64,000 nt of DNA, from NCBI GenBank assembly GCA_000697355.1, contig JNEN01001258.1, forward strand, positions 124,001-188,000, written 5' to 3'. Shown one piece after another: positions 26,373 through 38,611 of the stretch. Position 1 is the stretch's first letter. Each line of letters opens with the position of its first letter. Below the pieces are notes generated by a model. The model saw only the letters and a program-made list of their open reading frames with translations. It ran no database searches and was not told the origin of the DNA. A program made the translations under genes and the position numbers. The DNA comes from Syncephalastrum monosporum B8922. Its lineage: Eukaryota; Mucoromycota; Mucoromycetes; Mucorales; Syncephalastraceae.

Positions 26373-28137
26373 CTACGCGGTTGGGCCTTGCTCGTATCCC
26401 ACAGGCTTATTGGTTTCCGACTTTTGCGAAAATGCCATGACCTTGTATATCCTGCCCATCATGGCCGGATCCACGAGGCGTTGGTATCCTTGCGCGATAT
26501 TTGTCCGACTTTCGGCGGATTTTGCGTTCTTGAGAAGCACCTGCAGACGGGTCTCGATACCCAGGGACTGGAGGAACCGTCGTTGTGTGATTGGTCCATA
26601 TACATCCACCGCTATACACCATCATCATCATCGTCATCATAATAATCAATATCAACTATCTTCATCATCACCATCACCGTCACCATCACCACCACCTTCA
26701 ATCACACTCAGTTGTTATCCAGCCTATCACTCCGACTCACGCATGTTTCTTCTCTCACATGCTTTTCCTCCTATTCCTTCCTTGGACTTACATTCTTGCA
26801 TCGCACGCCGTAACGCACAAAAGTCAACGTCTGCACTCAGATCCGCACTACCAGGATCCGTCATGGGGTGTACAATCTCGTGTTTCCGGATCGCCTATTG
26901 TTTGGAATAAGAGAAAAGCATAAACAAACACTATAACTCTGATTCATCCGTTACTGCATTACTCGGAGTGTGTCACCCTGCGCGTAATCTTGCCCATAAT
27001 CAATGATCAGACCCGTGCCACCGTTTTCTTGCACGATCTGCGCCATTTGCTTCGAGACATTCCAGCTATCCGGTGATACTTCGACACGGTCGCCTGTTGC
27101 CACCGCGTCATAGAGCGTATTTTCATCCATGAGCGCCTTGCTTGCCGAGGTCGGGTTCGGAGACTGGACTATACGGAAGTTGTACGGCCTAATACCATAT
27201 CAGAACGATCGACCGCTTCCCCTTCTTTTCAGGTCGTACTCACGTCTCATCCGTGTCATCGCGATCAATCAATAGTTCACGCCAGCCCTCTTCAGTCTTT
27301 GCAAAGGAGTGAATGGCAAGGGCGTCAAAAAACTCGTGGGCCATCATGAACGACCACCCCTCTATAGCCGCATGCGTATGAGCACCACGTACGCACTCAC
27401 AGTATAGGATGAGCAGAGGCACTTACGTGGGACAAACTCGATACCGTCATGCCAATGAACATGGATTCCGTCGGGTCGCGTAGCAGACTCGAGTGCGTCT
27501 TGACCGTCGCCAGCAGACAGCGTCTTTTGCTGCACTTTGCGCAGGGTCGGACTGGCTTCCAACAAGTGCACGCCCGTGATGGTTTCATAAAAGTAGGGGA
27601 AGCGGGACATGGCCTGGGATGGTTTAATATAAGCAAGGAAGGCGCTCGTTCATGACTTACGCGCAGCATATCACTCATGAGCGTGCCTCGACCCGGCCCG
27701 AGTTCGATGATCTGCGTCTTGCTTGGCTTGCCCAGGCGCATCCACTCGGTGAGATACCAGATGCCGGCCAGCTCGCCAAACATTTGGCTGATTTCGGGCG
27801 ACGTGATAAAATCGCCTTGTCTGCCGAACACGTCGCTGTGCATGTAATATCCACTCAAAGGGTTCAACAGCACCTGTCGCATAAAGTGGGCTACCGTCAC
27901 AGGTCCAGCAATCTGCACAGGTACTTTTTGTTCAATCGAACGCGCGCTTATTGCTTGTGTCTGGTCAGGCATTCATACCTTCATGGAGTCAACGAGATGC
28001 TTCCCCAGTGGCGACAAAGGTTCTTTGGCTTGCGGCGGCGAAGGAGGAGGAGGAGAAGCGGTTGTATTATAGAAGCGAGAGCATCGTTGCCGACGACAAC
28101 CCAGTGCAATGGACGATCGCACCGCCAGACGCAACAT
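26373..28137 (-). CDS. NDUFAF7/MidA-like mitochondrial arginine methyltransferase
   Basis: Start 28137 with a basic presequence (MLRLAVRSSIALGCRRQRC), stop 26373. Core motifs: FMRQVLLNPLSGYY, FGRQGDFITSPEISQMFGEL and the SAM-binding IIELGPGRGTLMSDMLR. Later exons give LIIDYGQDYAQGDTLR (about 26963 upward), HEIVHPMTDPGSADLSADVDF (26792-26894) and VYGPITQRRFLQSLGIETRL (26373-26611). The segment order is that of the DUF185/NDUFAF7 family, which dimethylates a complex I subunit during assembly in the mitochondrial matrix. The intron at 26612-26791 contains a long CAT-type trinucleotide tract. Several introns break within the C-terminal third, so automated calls may truncate it at a false stop near 26955. 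Confidence 0.9.
26618..26700. repeat. Imperfect CAT/CAC trinucleotide tract in intron
   Basis: Runs of ATC/CAT and CAC units interrupted by AAT and CGT triplets, entirely inside an NDUFAF7 intron. Confidence 0.9.
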
Positions 28138-28344
28138 GTCAGAAAAACTAGGACAGTAGAAGCAGCAGAGTGGCTGAGAGAAATTTATATGCACATCACC
28201 GTGTCATTTTGCTAAGTCTCATATGCATACACATACAATGCATTCTATCTAAGAACACAACAAACAAAAGAAAAAGAAACGAGCGAAAGGACAGGAGGAT
28301 ATGGAATACATTTATGTCAGTCAGACAAATGAGTGAGTGATTTT

Positions 28345-30086
28345 CTAACCAGCATGCTCGACCGTCGTGGTGACAAGCTTGCCATTCGACACAGTCGTCT
28401 TGAACTGCTCTGGCACAGGCAGCTCCTTGAAATCGGTCTCGCCCTCGCCAATGTCTTCGGGCAAGAGCACGTTGACAGAACTCGACTTGGCAGACAAGAT
28501 CTCTACGTCTAGGCACTCCTTGGAGAGATAGATCGAGCCCGAGTCACACTTGTCGACCGCAATGGTCGGCGTCACATGGAAAACTTGCAGGCCAAACGAG
28601 CGGCAGTTGACGAGATCGACTGTCGATACCGTCGAGTCAATCGCCACACCGCACTTGGTGCATGAGTCTACGTACCCGGCTTGAGTTCCCAGTTCCAGCC
28701 CTCAATTGTTTGACGTCTTACCCATCGTTACTGCATTCACCTTGCCCTTAATGCAGATCGTTGAGTTCTTGCACCCATAGATATAAACGGCCTGGTTGAT
28801 GGCCGTGTCTTCGATAATAATCTCGTGGTTGTTTTCGTGATTCTCAACCACCCATTTGTTGGCCTCGAGGGTCGTTTTGGCCGGCTTCTTGAGGACATAC
28901 TTATCCGGCTTGTTGGGCGTGGGTGGGCCCTGCTTCTTGATGGGTCTATCAGTATTGCCCCGCAGATCCGGGTTCTTGTGTGTCATTTCGCTCTTGTCGA
29001 CTTTGCGCAGTCCAGACGTGATCGAAGAGCCCTTGTTGATCTCGGCAAACACGGCGGCGGCGCCCGTCGGCTTGCTCTCTGTCGCCTCATCAATGACCAT
29101 GGGCGGCGGCGGCGGCGGAGGCGGAGGGGGGCCGCCGGCACTAGGTGCGGGTGGAGCGGGCGGAGCCGCCGGTGCAGCTGCAGGTTGCTGGTCAATTATC
29201 GCGTCCAGGGCCTGGCCTTGCGCGTTCCAGGTCAAACCCGTTGGGTAGTTCTCTTTCACGTAGCCGCCCAGGGTTTCCAGAATGGCCAGGAAGGTCTGTG
29301 ACCATTCAACCTGCTTTGGATCCCTGTTGCCTGTGAGCGCCCTCCTTCTTCTAATGTACAAAGCCCGGCTTACTTGTCCTTCCACTCCTTGATCACGCGG
29401 TTCGAGTAGAACTGAGCTGCATCCTTCATGTCGCGAATAAAAGGCACAGGTGTCGGTTCCTATCGTCATCAGGGTGAGACATACCATCGAATCAGAAAAC
29501 GATGGGGGACTTACAACGGTGAACCAGCCCAAGGCAGGGATACCCTCAGCAACGACGCTGAGGTTATTAAAGTGGGGATCCCCGCGGCCCTGGTCTTTGA
29601 TCTCGCCGATCGCAAGCAGTGCTTTCTGGATAGGTTCGATGAGCTTCATGAACGACGCCGAGCCCATGTCGGGTTTCTTGGCCTTGCCCGACAGCGCAAC
29701 AATCGTCTTTTCCGCATCGAACGCCTCGTTGACAAGCGCAGCCTGTGAGAATCATACCTCCAGGGGTTAATCAAGGGTTGTACTCGTATGATACAATAGC
29801 AGTATCGCACCTGGTTGGCAACAGCACCGCCCATCTCGTTCGAGATGGCCACAAACTTTTGCAGGAGAGGCTGAATGGCTTCATCGAACTTTTGGACAGA
29901 GACGGATTCTTCCTGGGCGCCTTGGGGAGGAGGCTGCAGAGGCGGAGGTGCAGCAGCAGCGTGGTTGTTGGAAGACGACGCAGCCACCGCAGAAGCCGAC
30001 GAGGCCGACATGGCCAGGTCCTCGAGACGCGTAGTTGCTACTTCAAGTCGCTTGATGAGACTCGCAAGCGAGTGGAATTCTGACAT
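28345..30086 (-). CDS. Adenylyl cyclase-associated protein (CAP/Srv2)
   Basis: Start 30086 and stop 28345. The N terminus (LIKRLEVATTRLEDLA) is the RLE oligomerisation/cyclase-binding helix. A helical folded domain follows, containing KPDMGSASFMKLIEPIQKAL and TGLTWNAQG, then a P1 run of proline after GAPSAGG-like spacer, a WH2-like LRKVDKSEMTHKNP segment, and the beta-helical CARP domain with TLEANKWVVENHEN and VYIYGCKNSTICIKGKVNA. The last exon ends VTTTVEHAG. CAP recycles cofilin-bound actin monomers, and in yeast links Ras to adenylyl cyclase. The domain order is complete. Confidence 0.95.
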
Positions 30087-30341
30087 GATGAAAGAGGAGT
30101 AACAGTTGGGTGTACAAAAACCGACAACCTTCCAGAGCCATCCTTCATCCTGCGCAGCTAAATTCTAACTCAGATCATCATGGCCATGTCATTCAGTTGA
30201 TGTACGCAAGTCTGAAATCTACACAAGTTCGGTTGCTGTCATATTTTAATGATTATGAGCTATATTACTTGTATGCGGTCATCGGTATGACTCAAGATAC
30301 ATTTAGGATAAGTACATGTATGCAATAATAGAACTAAGGAA

Positions 30342-32337
30342 TTAAGTAATGTATCTAAAATCGGGATGCAGGTCACACAGGTCCTCGCCCTTGCACGCCG
30401 CTGCATATTCTTCTGGGGACAGATTGTCGCGTTTCTTGTTGATACGGTGCAGCAAATACTTGAAAATGAGCGCAATCACAACTGCACCTGCCATCAGGCA
30501 CGCGCAAATCGTATGGCCACGGACATAGTGCGGTCCGTCGTCTGCCCGGTACACCTGCCCACCAATCGCACCACCAATATTACCAAGCGACACAATAATG
30601 GCCGTCGCAACGCCGCGCTTAGTGTGGCCGCCAATGTTGTTGGAGAACCACGACAGCATGGCTGGTATCTGGCCAAACACGCCGGTCGCGGTAAGGCACG
30701 TCGATACATATAATGCCACGGGTCCCTTGTCCTTGAGCGTCACCAGCAGGATATATCCAACCATACCAAGCAAGCCCGGGATAGCGATGTGGAGGCCACG
30801 TTCCCTTTTGCTATCCGCATGAAAAGCCGTCAAGATGGTGGCGGCGCACGCTACATTGAAAGAGAGTCAGTCACACCGACGCCATCCTACCATCCAAATT
30901 TACCAAACGCATAAGGGGGGGCGGACATGGCCTGCGCCTTGAGACTGGTGAAGCCCATTCCCTGAATAATGCTGGGCAAAAACATGCTCAGGCTATACAG
31001 TGGCGTCACGCTACAAATATAACCAGCCGCATGCATGTACACCTTCCAGTCCAGAAAAGCTGCACGCAGTTGCTTCCATGAAAAGTGTGTCTCTGTTGAT
31101 GGACCAGCATCTTCTCTCAGACGACGGATGATAATTTCGCGCTCGCGCTCGTTTAAAACTGATAATAATGCGTCTCGCTTTAGCAAGCAGAAAATGATAT
31201 ATGGCACGACAAATTCCACCCTGCATGCATGATTGTGATGATACTTACAGCGTTTGGCCGTTTCCGGAAAGTCAGGGAGCACAAAGTAAGTCAAGATAGC
31301 AAACAACAGAGTTGGAAGAGCCTCAATGATAAAAATCCACTGCCAACCATGCAACCCTCGCAGACCTTCCATTTGCATGATGCCGTATGCCTACGTACCG
31401 AATGAAAATTGTTGAGCTTCAGTACCTTCGATGCGTCTTTACCCTGCAATATAATTCAGGGTCGGCCTTACCAGTACACCACCGAAAGCCTAAAAATATT
31501 AAAGTCAGATCAAAAGGTTCCACAAAGCAAGAACCAATCGCCCCACACTTTTGTACTTACACCAGCCAAGGTGGAACAGCCAAAGAAAAAGGCCAAGCGG
31601 GTGGCCTGCTCTTTGCGGGTATACCAAAGGGTTAGGTAGAAAATGCAACCTGGGAACAAGCCTGCTTCTGTAATGCCCAGGAAGAAGCGGCTTGCCAGGA
31701 GACCTGCGCCATTGTGGACAGCAGCCATAGCAGCCATAGTCTAAATATAAACGAAGTATTGCGTTCACGATATGCAGCATACATACTTTAGTCTTATCAG
31801 CCCACACAGTATATCCTAGTACGTACCACACCCCATGCCATCATTACGAGCGAAATCCATCGGGAGGGACCCATGAACTTGAGCATTAGGTTACTGGGGA
31901 CCTCAAAAATGATCTTAACGGAAAAAAAAGATCAGCATGAATGATTATTGCAAATACTCCGCGCCAACCAGAAACACGCCTCAGGCGATTACTCACATAG
32001 CCGATAAAGAATATAGACAAAGACCAGTTGTATTGGCTGTCTGTAATGTCGATCTGCTCGGTCAAGCCAGCGACTTTAGCGTTGCCTAATAAAGATACGT
32101 GAGAAAGAGATACACTCAATGTCAGCCACACATTGCAGGCTTACCAATGTTGACTCTGTCCAGGAAACTGCAAAGATACAGAATACCAATATATGGAATG
32201 ATGCGTCGATCAAGTTTCCAGAGCAGTTTACGCTCTTCCTTTTTATCCGGCGGCACAAACGAGTCTCCTTCCTCGAACTCTTGAACATCACGCTCCACAT
32301 CATGCGCGGTTTTCTCGTCCACTTTGATCTCTGCCAT
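30342..32337 (-). CDS. MFS transporter, anion:cation symporter family (Dal5-like)
   Basis: The preferred start at 32337 (M-A-E-I-K-V) gives the usual short acidic N terminus; an upstream in-frame extension to 32469 lacks conservation. Family motifs in order: LLWKLDRRIIPYIGILYLCS, FLDRVNIG, SLSIFFIGYV, SRFFLGITEAGLFPG, HGWQWIFIIEALPT, FVLPDFPETAK, AIIVSLGNIGGAIGG and a C-terminal DDGPHY region. This is the ACS/allantoate permease group, whose members carry allantoate, nicotinate, pantothenate, vitamins or other organic anions; the substrate here is unknown. Twelve hydrophobic helices are expected. It has about eight exons, and ends DFRYIT. Confidence 0.9.
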
Positions 32338-32847
32338 GCCCAGAACAGAAGGGAAAATGGAAAAAGGAGAAGAAGATGCGTGAAAAGCGGAAATTGGGTG
32401 TGGGTAACCATCTTTAAAAAGACGGGGTGTACCTGGTTTCTGGAAAAGGAAAGCGCGGGCACATGACAAGGTTTCGGTGACTAATGGGCAAAGTGAGGCC
32501 TATGTGGTATACATGCAATAGTGTCACTCATCACTGTATCTTATCTGTATTCATTTTCTCCATAGATCAGCGTTCAGGTCGGCTCATTTGGATCATAGAG
32601 TTATCATGGTAAGAGGCAGTCGATCTATCATAGCATAATTTGGGCACACGGTGACGCTCTGCTATTGGCGCATTCGTTCTCACGCATCTTAATAAGGCTA
32701 TCCCAGACAAACCATGATAATCTATCAAAAAATAGATAAAGAAATTATAAAAAATAAAAAACACAACTTGACGCGCTTTGTTTATTTCGATCGCAAATCT
32801 TTTATTTCTGCTCATCTGTTGAAAAAGATAGCCATTAATTGAGACAT
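32338..32847. other. 5' flank of the ACS transporter, no gene seen
   Basis: AT-rich DNA; the frames here are short and show no family signal. Confidence 0.65.
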
Positions 32848-33114
32848 TTATATTCCTTCTATTGGCTTGTGTGATGACTCATTCGGTCTGCGCCCAACCA
32901 CAAAGCCAGCACGGTCTTTTGGAGACACAAATAGATAGCCAACGGGGAAATTGTCCTCAGGAAAAACTTGCGCCTTGGAAAATGTAGAGAGCGGGAGGGC
33001 ATATCCCGATCCCAACCATGTTCTGTTTTTTTTTTCCCAAGACATACCATCTGGGTTTCCTCCGTATAAAGCCATGCACTTTCGGTTGAGACATAGGTGG
33101 GTCAGTGGAAGCAA
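32848..33114 (-). CDS. Hypothetical ORF, 88 codons
   Basis: A reading frame with protein-like composition, including GYALPLSTFSKAQVFPEDNF and FVVGRRPNESS, ending at a stop at 32848. It may be the last exon of a longer minus-strand gene, but upstream sequence to 33700 gives only weak candidates. I recognise no family and the start is arbitrary. Confidence 0.3.
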   Translation of the reverse strand: MLPLTHLCLNRKCMALYGGNPDGMSWEKKNRTWLGSGYALPLSTFSKAQVFPEDNFPVGYLFVSPKDRAGFVVGRRPNESSHKPIEGI

Positions 33115-34073
33115 GAAAGAAGCTCCTTAAGGTGTAGCATGCTACATTATCTCGTTCAAAAAATTCAATTGTTCTGCGTAATGTGCAAACATGCATCAAT
33201 TGCCGGTTCGGCCTGGTCAGCACGAAAAAGCTGAAGTAGCACCAAGTCGAACGTGATTGATAAAATGACGAAGTTCGCACAATTGCAATATACCTACATA
33301 ACCACACAAAGGACCACGGGAAACGACATACTCTCTGCTTATCTATTATGGGGGTACATTTAAGCATAGGTGAACAAGCAAATGCCGGGATACCTGCATA
33401 TTTATTCACTAGAATAGAGCGCGTGCACGATTCGGTTTATCAGAAGTATGATGGACACCAGTTTACGGGTGCCTTATTTTACGCAAGGATGCCCTTTTCG
33501 TGCTTCACGACCTATAATATTGTCGTCCATCTTCTGAATCCGGCTTGAACAGGGTCAAGCTTTGAAGACTGTATGCTTTTACCTCGGGCCGTTTCTCGGA
33601 TAAACCAGAGGTGACATGCAGCAGACTCACCCATGTTGATTTTTTCTGAGACCATCTGATGGTTAAAGCATGAACATGAAGCTGGATAAGGGGACATATG
33701 AGATTTGTGCGCTTATATTATTTTATGTGCTGATGGTCGGCCATTCCTGATATCTGTCAGTTTACTTGGCAACTCGCCCCCGCGAGATAATTGCGTTTCA
33801 TGTATCTGCACCTTCCAGAGGTCCTACATATTACATCTAATTCTAATTGAAAACGGCTTGCAAGATCGAAACTATTGCAAGATATAATCTTTCTGCGTTC
33901 ATGTTAATATTGCCAAGCACTTCATACCATAGCAATGAGACTGTACCGGTAACTTTCCGTGTTCGTCCTTAACGTGAACACAATGGATGAAGAAACTCGA
34001 GACAAGGGAGGAACTTAGCAGACAAGAGCAGTATGCGCGATTTCCTTAACGCATGTTCATCATGTACATACTA
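33115..34073. other. No supported gene
   Basis: AT-rich sequence with scattered short frames. A segment near 33512-33697 on the minus strand is weakly coding-like but could not be linked by splicing. Confidence 0.5.
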
Positions 34074-34187
34074 TCAAACGGCAGGATCGTCTTTACCTTT
34101 ATAGAAAGGGTGCTCGTCAATGAACTGTCCGCTGAGCCTGTAAACAGCAATATATGCAGCAGCTGCCTGCGTTTCGTACGAAGGCAT
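34074..34187 (-). CDS. Possible 37-residue small protein
   Basis: Short frame beginning M-P-S-Y-E-T-Q with SGQFIDEHPFYKG near the end and a stop at 34074. Composition is protein-like and it is isolated from larger genes, about 190 bp below the BRAP2-like stop. A GTAAAG donor after TATAAAG would allow a spliced alternative with an acceptor near 33657. No family recognised; small mitochondrial membrane subunits have this size, but that is only a guess. Confidence 0.3.
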   Translation of the reverse strand: MPSYETQAAAAYIAVYRLSGQFIDEHPFYKGKDDPAV

Positions 34188-34381
34188 TCTAAATCTACCG
34201 ATTCTGTATAGGTGATACGTGCCGCTTGGAAATATGTGCACTATAATATATATGCATGTGTGGATGGTATAAAATGCCCATGGAATAAAATGTATGAATG
34301 TATGTACATTTTATCATGCATATATGTATGTATATAGTTGGTATAGGTATAGTGTATGTAAACGTATACAGGAAAGATACT

Positions 34382-36100
34382 TCACCGCTTCTTCTTCCCT
34401 TTTGACTTCTGCTTATTTCGTCCAGCCGAGACAGAGCCGCCCTCCATCTCCCGGTTGGTCTGCACCTTTTTGCGGGCTTCCAAAAAGAACTGAAGGTCAC
34501 GCACCTGATCACTGAGCTCTGCAAATGTCTGCTGACTCGCGTCGATTGCGCTTTGATAAACCTGGTTTTCCTTTAAGAGCGTGGTGGTTGACTAACCCAG
34601 AAAGAAGCAAAATTCCAGTATTAAGACGAAGTAGGACAATCGATGAATGACAGCTCACCTGTCTTTCACGCTCGACATCAAGTCGGGTTGTCTCCAGCTT
34701 TCCGCGATTGGTGTCGAGGGCCTGTGTATCTTGCTGATGCTGGGCTGTGATATCTTCAAGACCCTGTCGCAGCTGGGCGTTGCGCAGCGTATCAGCCTCG
34801 TTTTGCCGGAGGAGATTTTGCTTTTCGAGGGCGAGTGAGCGGAGATGGGCCGAGAGCGTGGATATCTGTTGGGCCAAGGACTCGAGGGTGTCTTGATAGT
34901 ACACACGTTGTGAGTCAAGCTGGGTTGTCAGAAGGTGTGTATATTCGCGCGACATGGCTTCGAGCTTATTATTTTCATCAGCAGAGCCAATCTCATTCAG
35001 GCCCAACGGGGACGAGGTGGCAGATCCCTGGAGAAAATAAAAACACGGCATGAATTGTATGACATGGGAGCGCGGATAACTTTATGCGCGAGGACATACT
35101 GGATTGGAAGAGGAGCCAGGGAGCTCAACGAGTTTGCCGTCAACGACATTCTGCAAGAGTCTGTGGACGTAGCCATTGCCGGCATAATCCCAGACCCGTT
35201 GCGTGTCTATTTCGAGAGCATAAAGGTGATGCGAAGCGGCGTAGTGTTCGTAGGCATGGCCATCAGAAGAGGTATTTCTGCTTTCATGATGGGCTTGATC
35301 ACTGGTATCGGCCTGTGGACGGCTTCCGGCTCCACACGCGGTATGACCGCAGATCAAGCAGATCCAGAGATTCTCGGCCGCTGCACAGGTCAAACAACGG
35401 GTTGCATCCGACGAAGTAGGAGTGTTTTGCAGAAGGGAGGACGGAAGGAGAGCGTTTGGGTCGGTCTTCTTGCGGGTATGGGTCGCCGAGTAACGGCAGA
35501 CAGGGCAGCTAAACCAAAAAGATGAATACAGTGATGCGGCATGATACGGTACTACCTTCCATCACCCCATTTGGAAAGGCAGTGGCAGTGGAAGGTGTGG
35601 TGGCAAGGGATGGTCAAGAGACTGGTGGTGGGGTCATCCATGCGATCAAGGCAGACGGGACAGAAGTCGCTTGCGATCGGAGGGAAGCAATGCAGGTCGG
35701 TGTGTGTCAGAAAGTAGAGTTGGCAAGTGTGGTCGTCCATGGATGAAAACCGGCGGCCGTTGTACTGGCTGAAGAAGTCAGCCGCAGCCTGCTTGGAGTT
35801 GAACTTGAGCAGGACGAGGTACTCATCGACGCTCTGCCGAATGATATGATAGTGAGTCACGAACGGGTCCACAGGCCCCACGAAGCGAAGAAAGTCGGGT
35901 GTGGACACGACGTCTTGAGGAACGTCGACGCAGACAACAATAGTGTCCTGCACTGCAGTCAGATCGTCGTCGTCGTTTGACTTTGGCTTGTCGCTTGAAT
36001 CCGACGAGACCGACCACCTGAGAATGACCCGTTGGCAATCATGCTGAATGTGGCCGAGCCGTGGTCCTTTGATCACCTGTGCATAGGTGCGTGCTCCCAT
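34382..36100 (-). CDS. BRAP2/Etp1-like RING and UBP zinc-finger E3 ligase
   Basis: Start 36100, stop 34382, about five exons. Domains in order: an N-terminal RRM-like BRAP2 domain (VCVDVPQDV, RFVGPVDPFV, YLVLLKFNS), a RING finger (CPVCLDRMDDPTTSLLTIPC, HTFHCHC, then CPVCR), a UBP-type zinc finger (LWICLICGHTACG with HAYEHYAASHHLYALEI), and a long coiled coil (LDSQRVYYQDTLESLAQQI onward). It ends in a very basic tail (NKQKSKGKKKR). The order is that of human BRAP/IMP, which tunes Ras-MAPK signalling, and yeast Etp1, which is linked to ethanol response. Cytosolic ubiquitin ligase activity is expected. Confidence 0.93.
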
Positions 36101-36498
36101 TCTATGTAACGAATTGAATACTGTAAAGAAGAAAAATGAGTGGTCCTTTCCAAAATAAGTCGTTTGCTTATATTTTCGCACACCTCAATATGTACGCGCG
36201 TGTGTGTGTGTACGTGTGTGTTCTCGCTGCTTTTTCTTTTTTTTTTCTCAGCCCAGTTTCCCTTTTTATTTTCGCACTCCAAGCTTCGCTCTTATTCCTC
36301 CCTCCTCCTCCCTTTTTCATTTTCTTCCTCTCTTCTTTAGTTGGCTCCTAAAGCCTTCTTCAAAAAAAAAAAGAAAAAAGAAAGCAAAGGCAGCAACGGC
36401 AGCAAAGAGAGAAAAAAGAAAAGACGAGTGTTTTAACCCACACTTGATCTTTTCTTGGAGCCCTTCTGTTGTTATCTTGTTCTTTTTTGTATATAAGC

Positions 36499-37441
36499 AT
36501 GTCGAAGCGACTGCACCGTGAGGCGTTTGAAGGGAAGAGCGAGAAAGCGCACTTGGAACTAGTCGAACGGGCCCCTCCGCTCGCAACTCGACTCATCCGA
36601 CCTCTCCGCTCCGTGCGTACCTTTGTCCACAATCAGTGGTGTCTTTGGCGCTTGGACTCTTTTCATGATAATGACGACAGCAACAAAGCCTACGACAGAG
36701 ACGACGACGACGATCTGGACGACGGGAACCGTATGCCCCGCCACCTACGCCGCGGTCTTGCCTATGACGACATTAAAAACAACAACATCGATGCAGACGA
36801 CATGCATACTCGCCCTGCCAAGCGCCAGCGCTCGCTTGCGTCCACCTGTGTCGACCGGGTCCAGCGTACCTTCCGCTACTACCTCCACCCACCGTCTTCG
36901 CAAACGACGCTTACTGGCACATTGAGCGATGCAAAGACGAATCCCTTTGCCCCTTCTACGACCACCCAGCGCTCCCCTCACCATCCCATTACCCACAGAC
37001 AGAACCACACGAAACGGTCACGCACAGCCGCTGCGCTCAAGGCGCGCGGCTTCGACTTTTCCACCGCGTCCTGGACATGGAACTTGCGGCACGTTGACTC
37101 GTTCGTCCGTCGTTTTTGTTTTCTCCCGCCGCCTACCATTAACCACTTCCAGCACGAACAGTCCAAAGACGACCCTGAAGAAGACTATTCTGCCTTTCCT
37201 CCTGTTGCCGGTGCAGCCATTCGCAAGGCTGTCTCCGAGGATAATGAGAAATGGGGCCTTGTCAACGAGGCGTCGTTGGATGTCCACTTCTTTGTATGTA
37301 CAGCGAAGTTTCATCATTGTAATGCTCACCAAAAAATGTGAATCATATATTTAGTCGCCTTCGATGCCTCCCCCCAAACCATTGCGCACCTACGCTGCGT
37401 ACCCCCGTATGGGCTATTCACCTGCTCATCATCCTCACTGA
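36499..37441 (+). CDS. Unknown protein with acidic tract
   Basis: Two exons (36499-37293, 37355-37441) sum to 882 nt, 293 residues; the short second exon ends SPAHHPH. No family recognised. Visible features are a basic N terminus, an Asp run near residue 70 (DRDDDDDLDD) followed by a basic KRQRS patch that could serve as a nuclear signal, and a better structured half containing FDFSTASWTWNLRHVDSFVR. Divergent from the BRAP2-like gene with 398 bp between starts. The start is the first ATG after a stretch of T-runs and a TATATAA-like box at 36491. Confidence 0.65.
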
Positions 37442-38480
37442 AGAAATAGGGGGCCTAGGGAGGTATATGGAACAAGGCTAAAGCTTGCGTTTCCGTATCA
37501 TCTTCCGCTCTGCGACATTCTATTACCCATCTACCCAAAGTGCTCGTATTTCCATTCCGTCATCCCCTCGCACATACTCTCATCCGCCTAAAAAAAAGGA
37601 CTCATATATATTTAACCTTATAGTACTATCTTCTTTTTCCTATCTCTCTATCTCTCTTTCACTCTTTCGACTGTTCGATTGGTAACATACATTACTCTTT
37701 TGTCATCCAAAAGTCTCAAATGTCTACAGAAGTGCGCACACACCCAGACACACTCGCATGGCACCTGAAACCTTGCTGCGTATACGGACCATCACACAGC
37801 TCGACAGAGTTTCGGGTATGTCATGTGTTTGCAACCCCAAAATTCGTGCATGCTAAGCTCTTGAGAGCGAAGGATCATTGTTTTGGGTTTGTGCCCATAT
37901 GCCTGAATTTGTGGGAGTCATGTGTACTGTAAGCTGGTTAGGGTCACTCTTGATTGGTACCGAGACACGTGTGAATACAATCGGTTGATCAACCAACTTT
38001 ATAAATGCGCCCAGCTGTACCATGGGTAAAGCAGATATGGATAGTTTGATGGAGAAGCGCCGCAGGAGAAAAGTGACATATGCACGATATCCCAAAAAGT
38101 GTCTTGTTTTCCGATGAAACAACGTACACATGCCTGAGTCTTACGAATAAATAGACTAATTCCACTCAGGAGAACCAGCACAGCAGCACGTCCTGAAGCA
38201 AGCCACTGCACATAAAAGCTCAATATGTTTCCGATCATACACACATGTTACTGAGGACGAGCAGTAATCCAGTTATCGGTCTGGTCGCCCACATCATATT
38301 CTGATAACCACGACACCTTTGCTATCGCCAATAACAGAGAGTATGCCCTATGTCAATAATGCTGTAAGAAATCCATAGGGAAATTAGCTGTGACGTGCCT
38401 TTCCTGACATACAGGTTGCATGTATTCGGTACATACTGTATACGGCATTATATCTGCATACACATAGAGGAAAGCCTTGC
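37442..38480. other. No supported gene
   Basis: Contains the 3' flank of the unknown acidic protein. A frame starting at 37720 (M-S-T-E-V-R) and a 31-codon basic frame near 38022 look faintly protein-like but lack splice or family support. Confidence 0.5.
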
Positions 38481-38504
38481 AATATGATTTTCATGAATGT
38501 TTCT

Positions 38505-38611
38505 ATCGGCAACTGGGTACGACGGCCCCCGGCAAAGGGATCTGGGAGCCTTACGCCAAGCTGGCCTTCGAATTGGACATGAGAGACCTGAAGAACAAGT
38601 GCAAGCTGTGA
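38505..38611 (+). pseudogene. Coding-like 3' fragment of an unidentified gene
   Basis: A G/C-ending-codon stretch encodes GKGIWEPYAKLAFELDMRDL and stops at 38611 after a lysine-rich tail. Its codon bias matches highly expressed genes of this window, while the DNA on both sides is AT-rich and non-coding. Upstream no start or splice acceptor fits. I read it as the detached 3' end of a gene copy. Parent gene not recognised. Confidence 0.35.

Noticed and set aside
26955..28137. NDUFAF7 ending at the TAA near 26955
   Set aside because: Two further in-phase exons supply the conserved C terminus (26792-26894 and 26373-26611).
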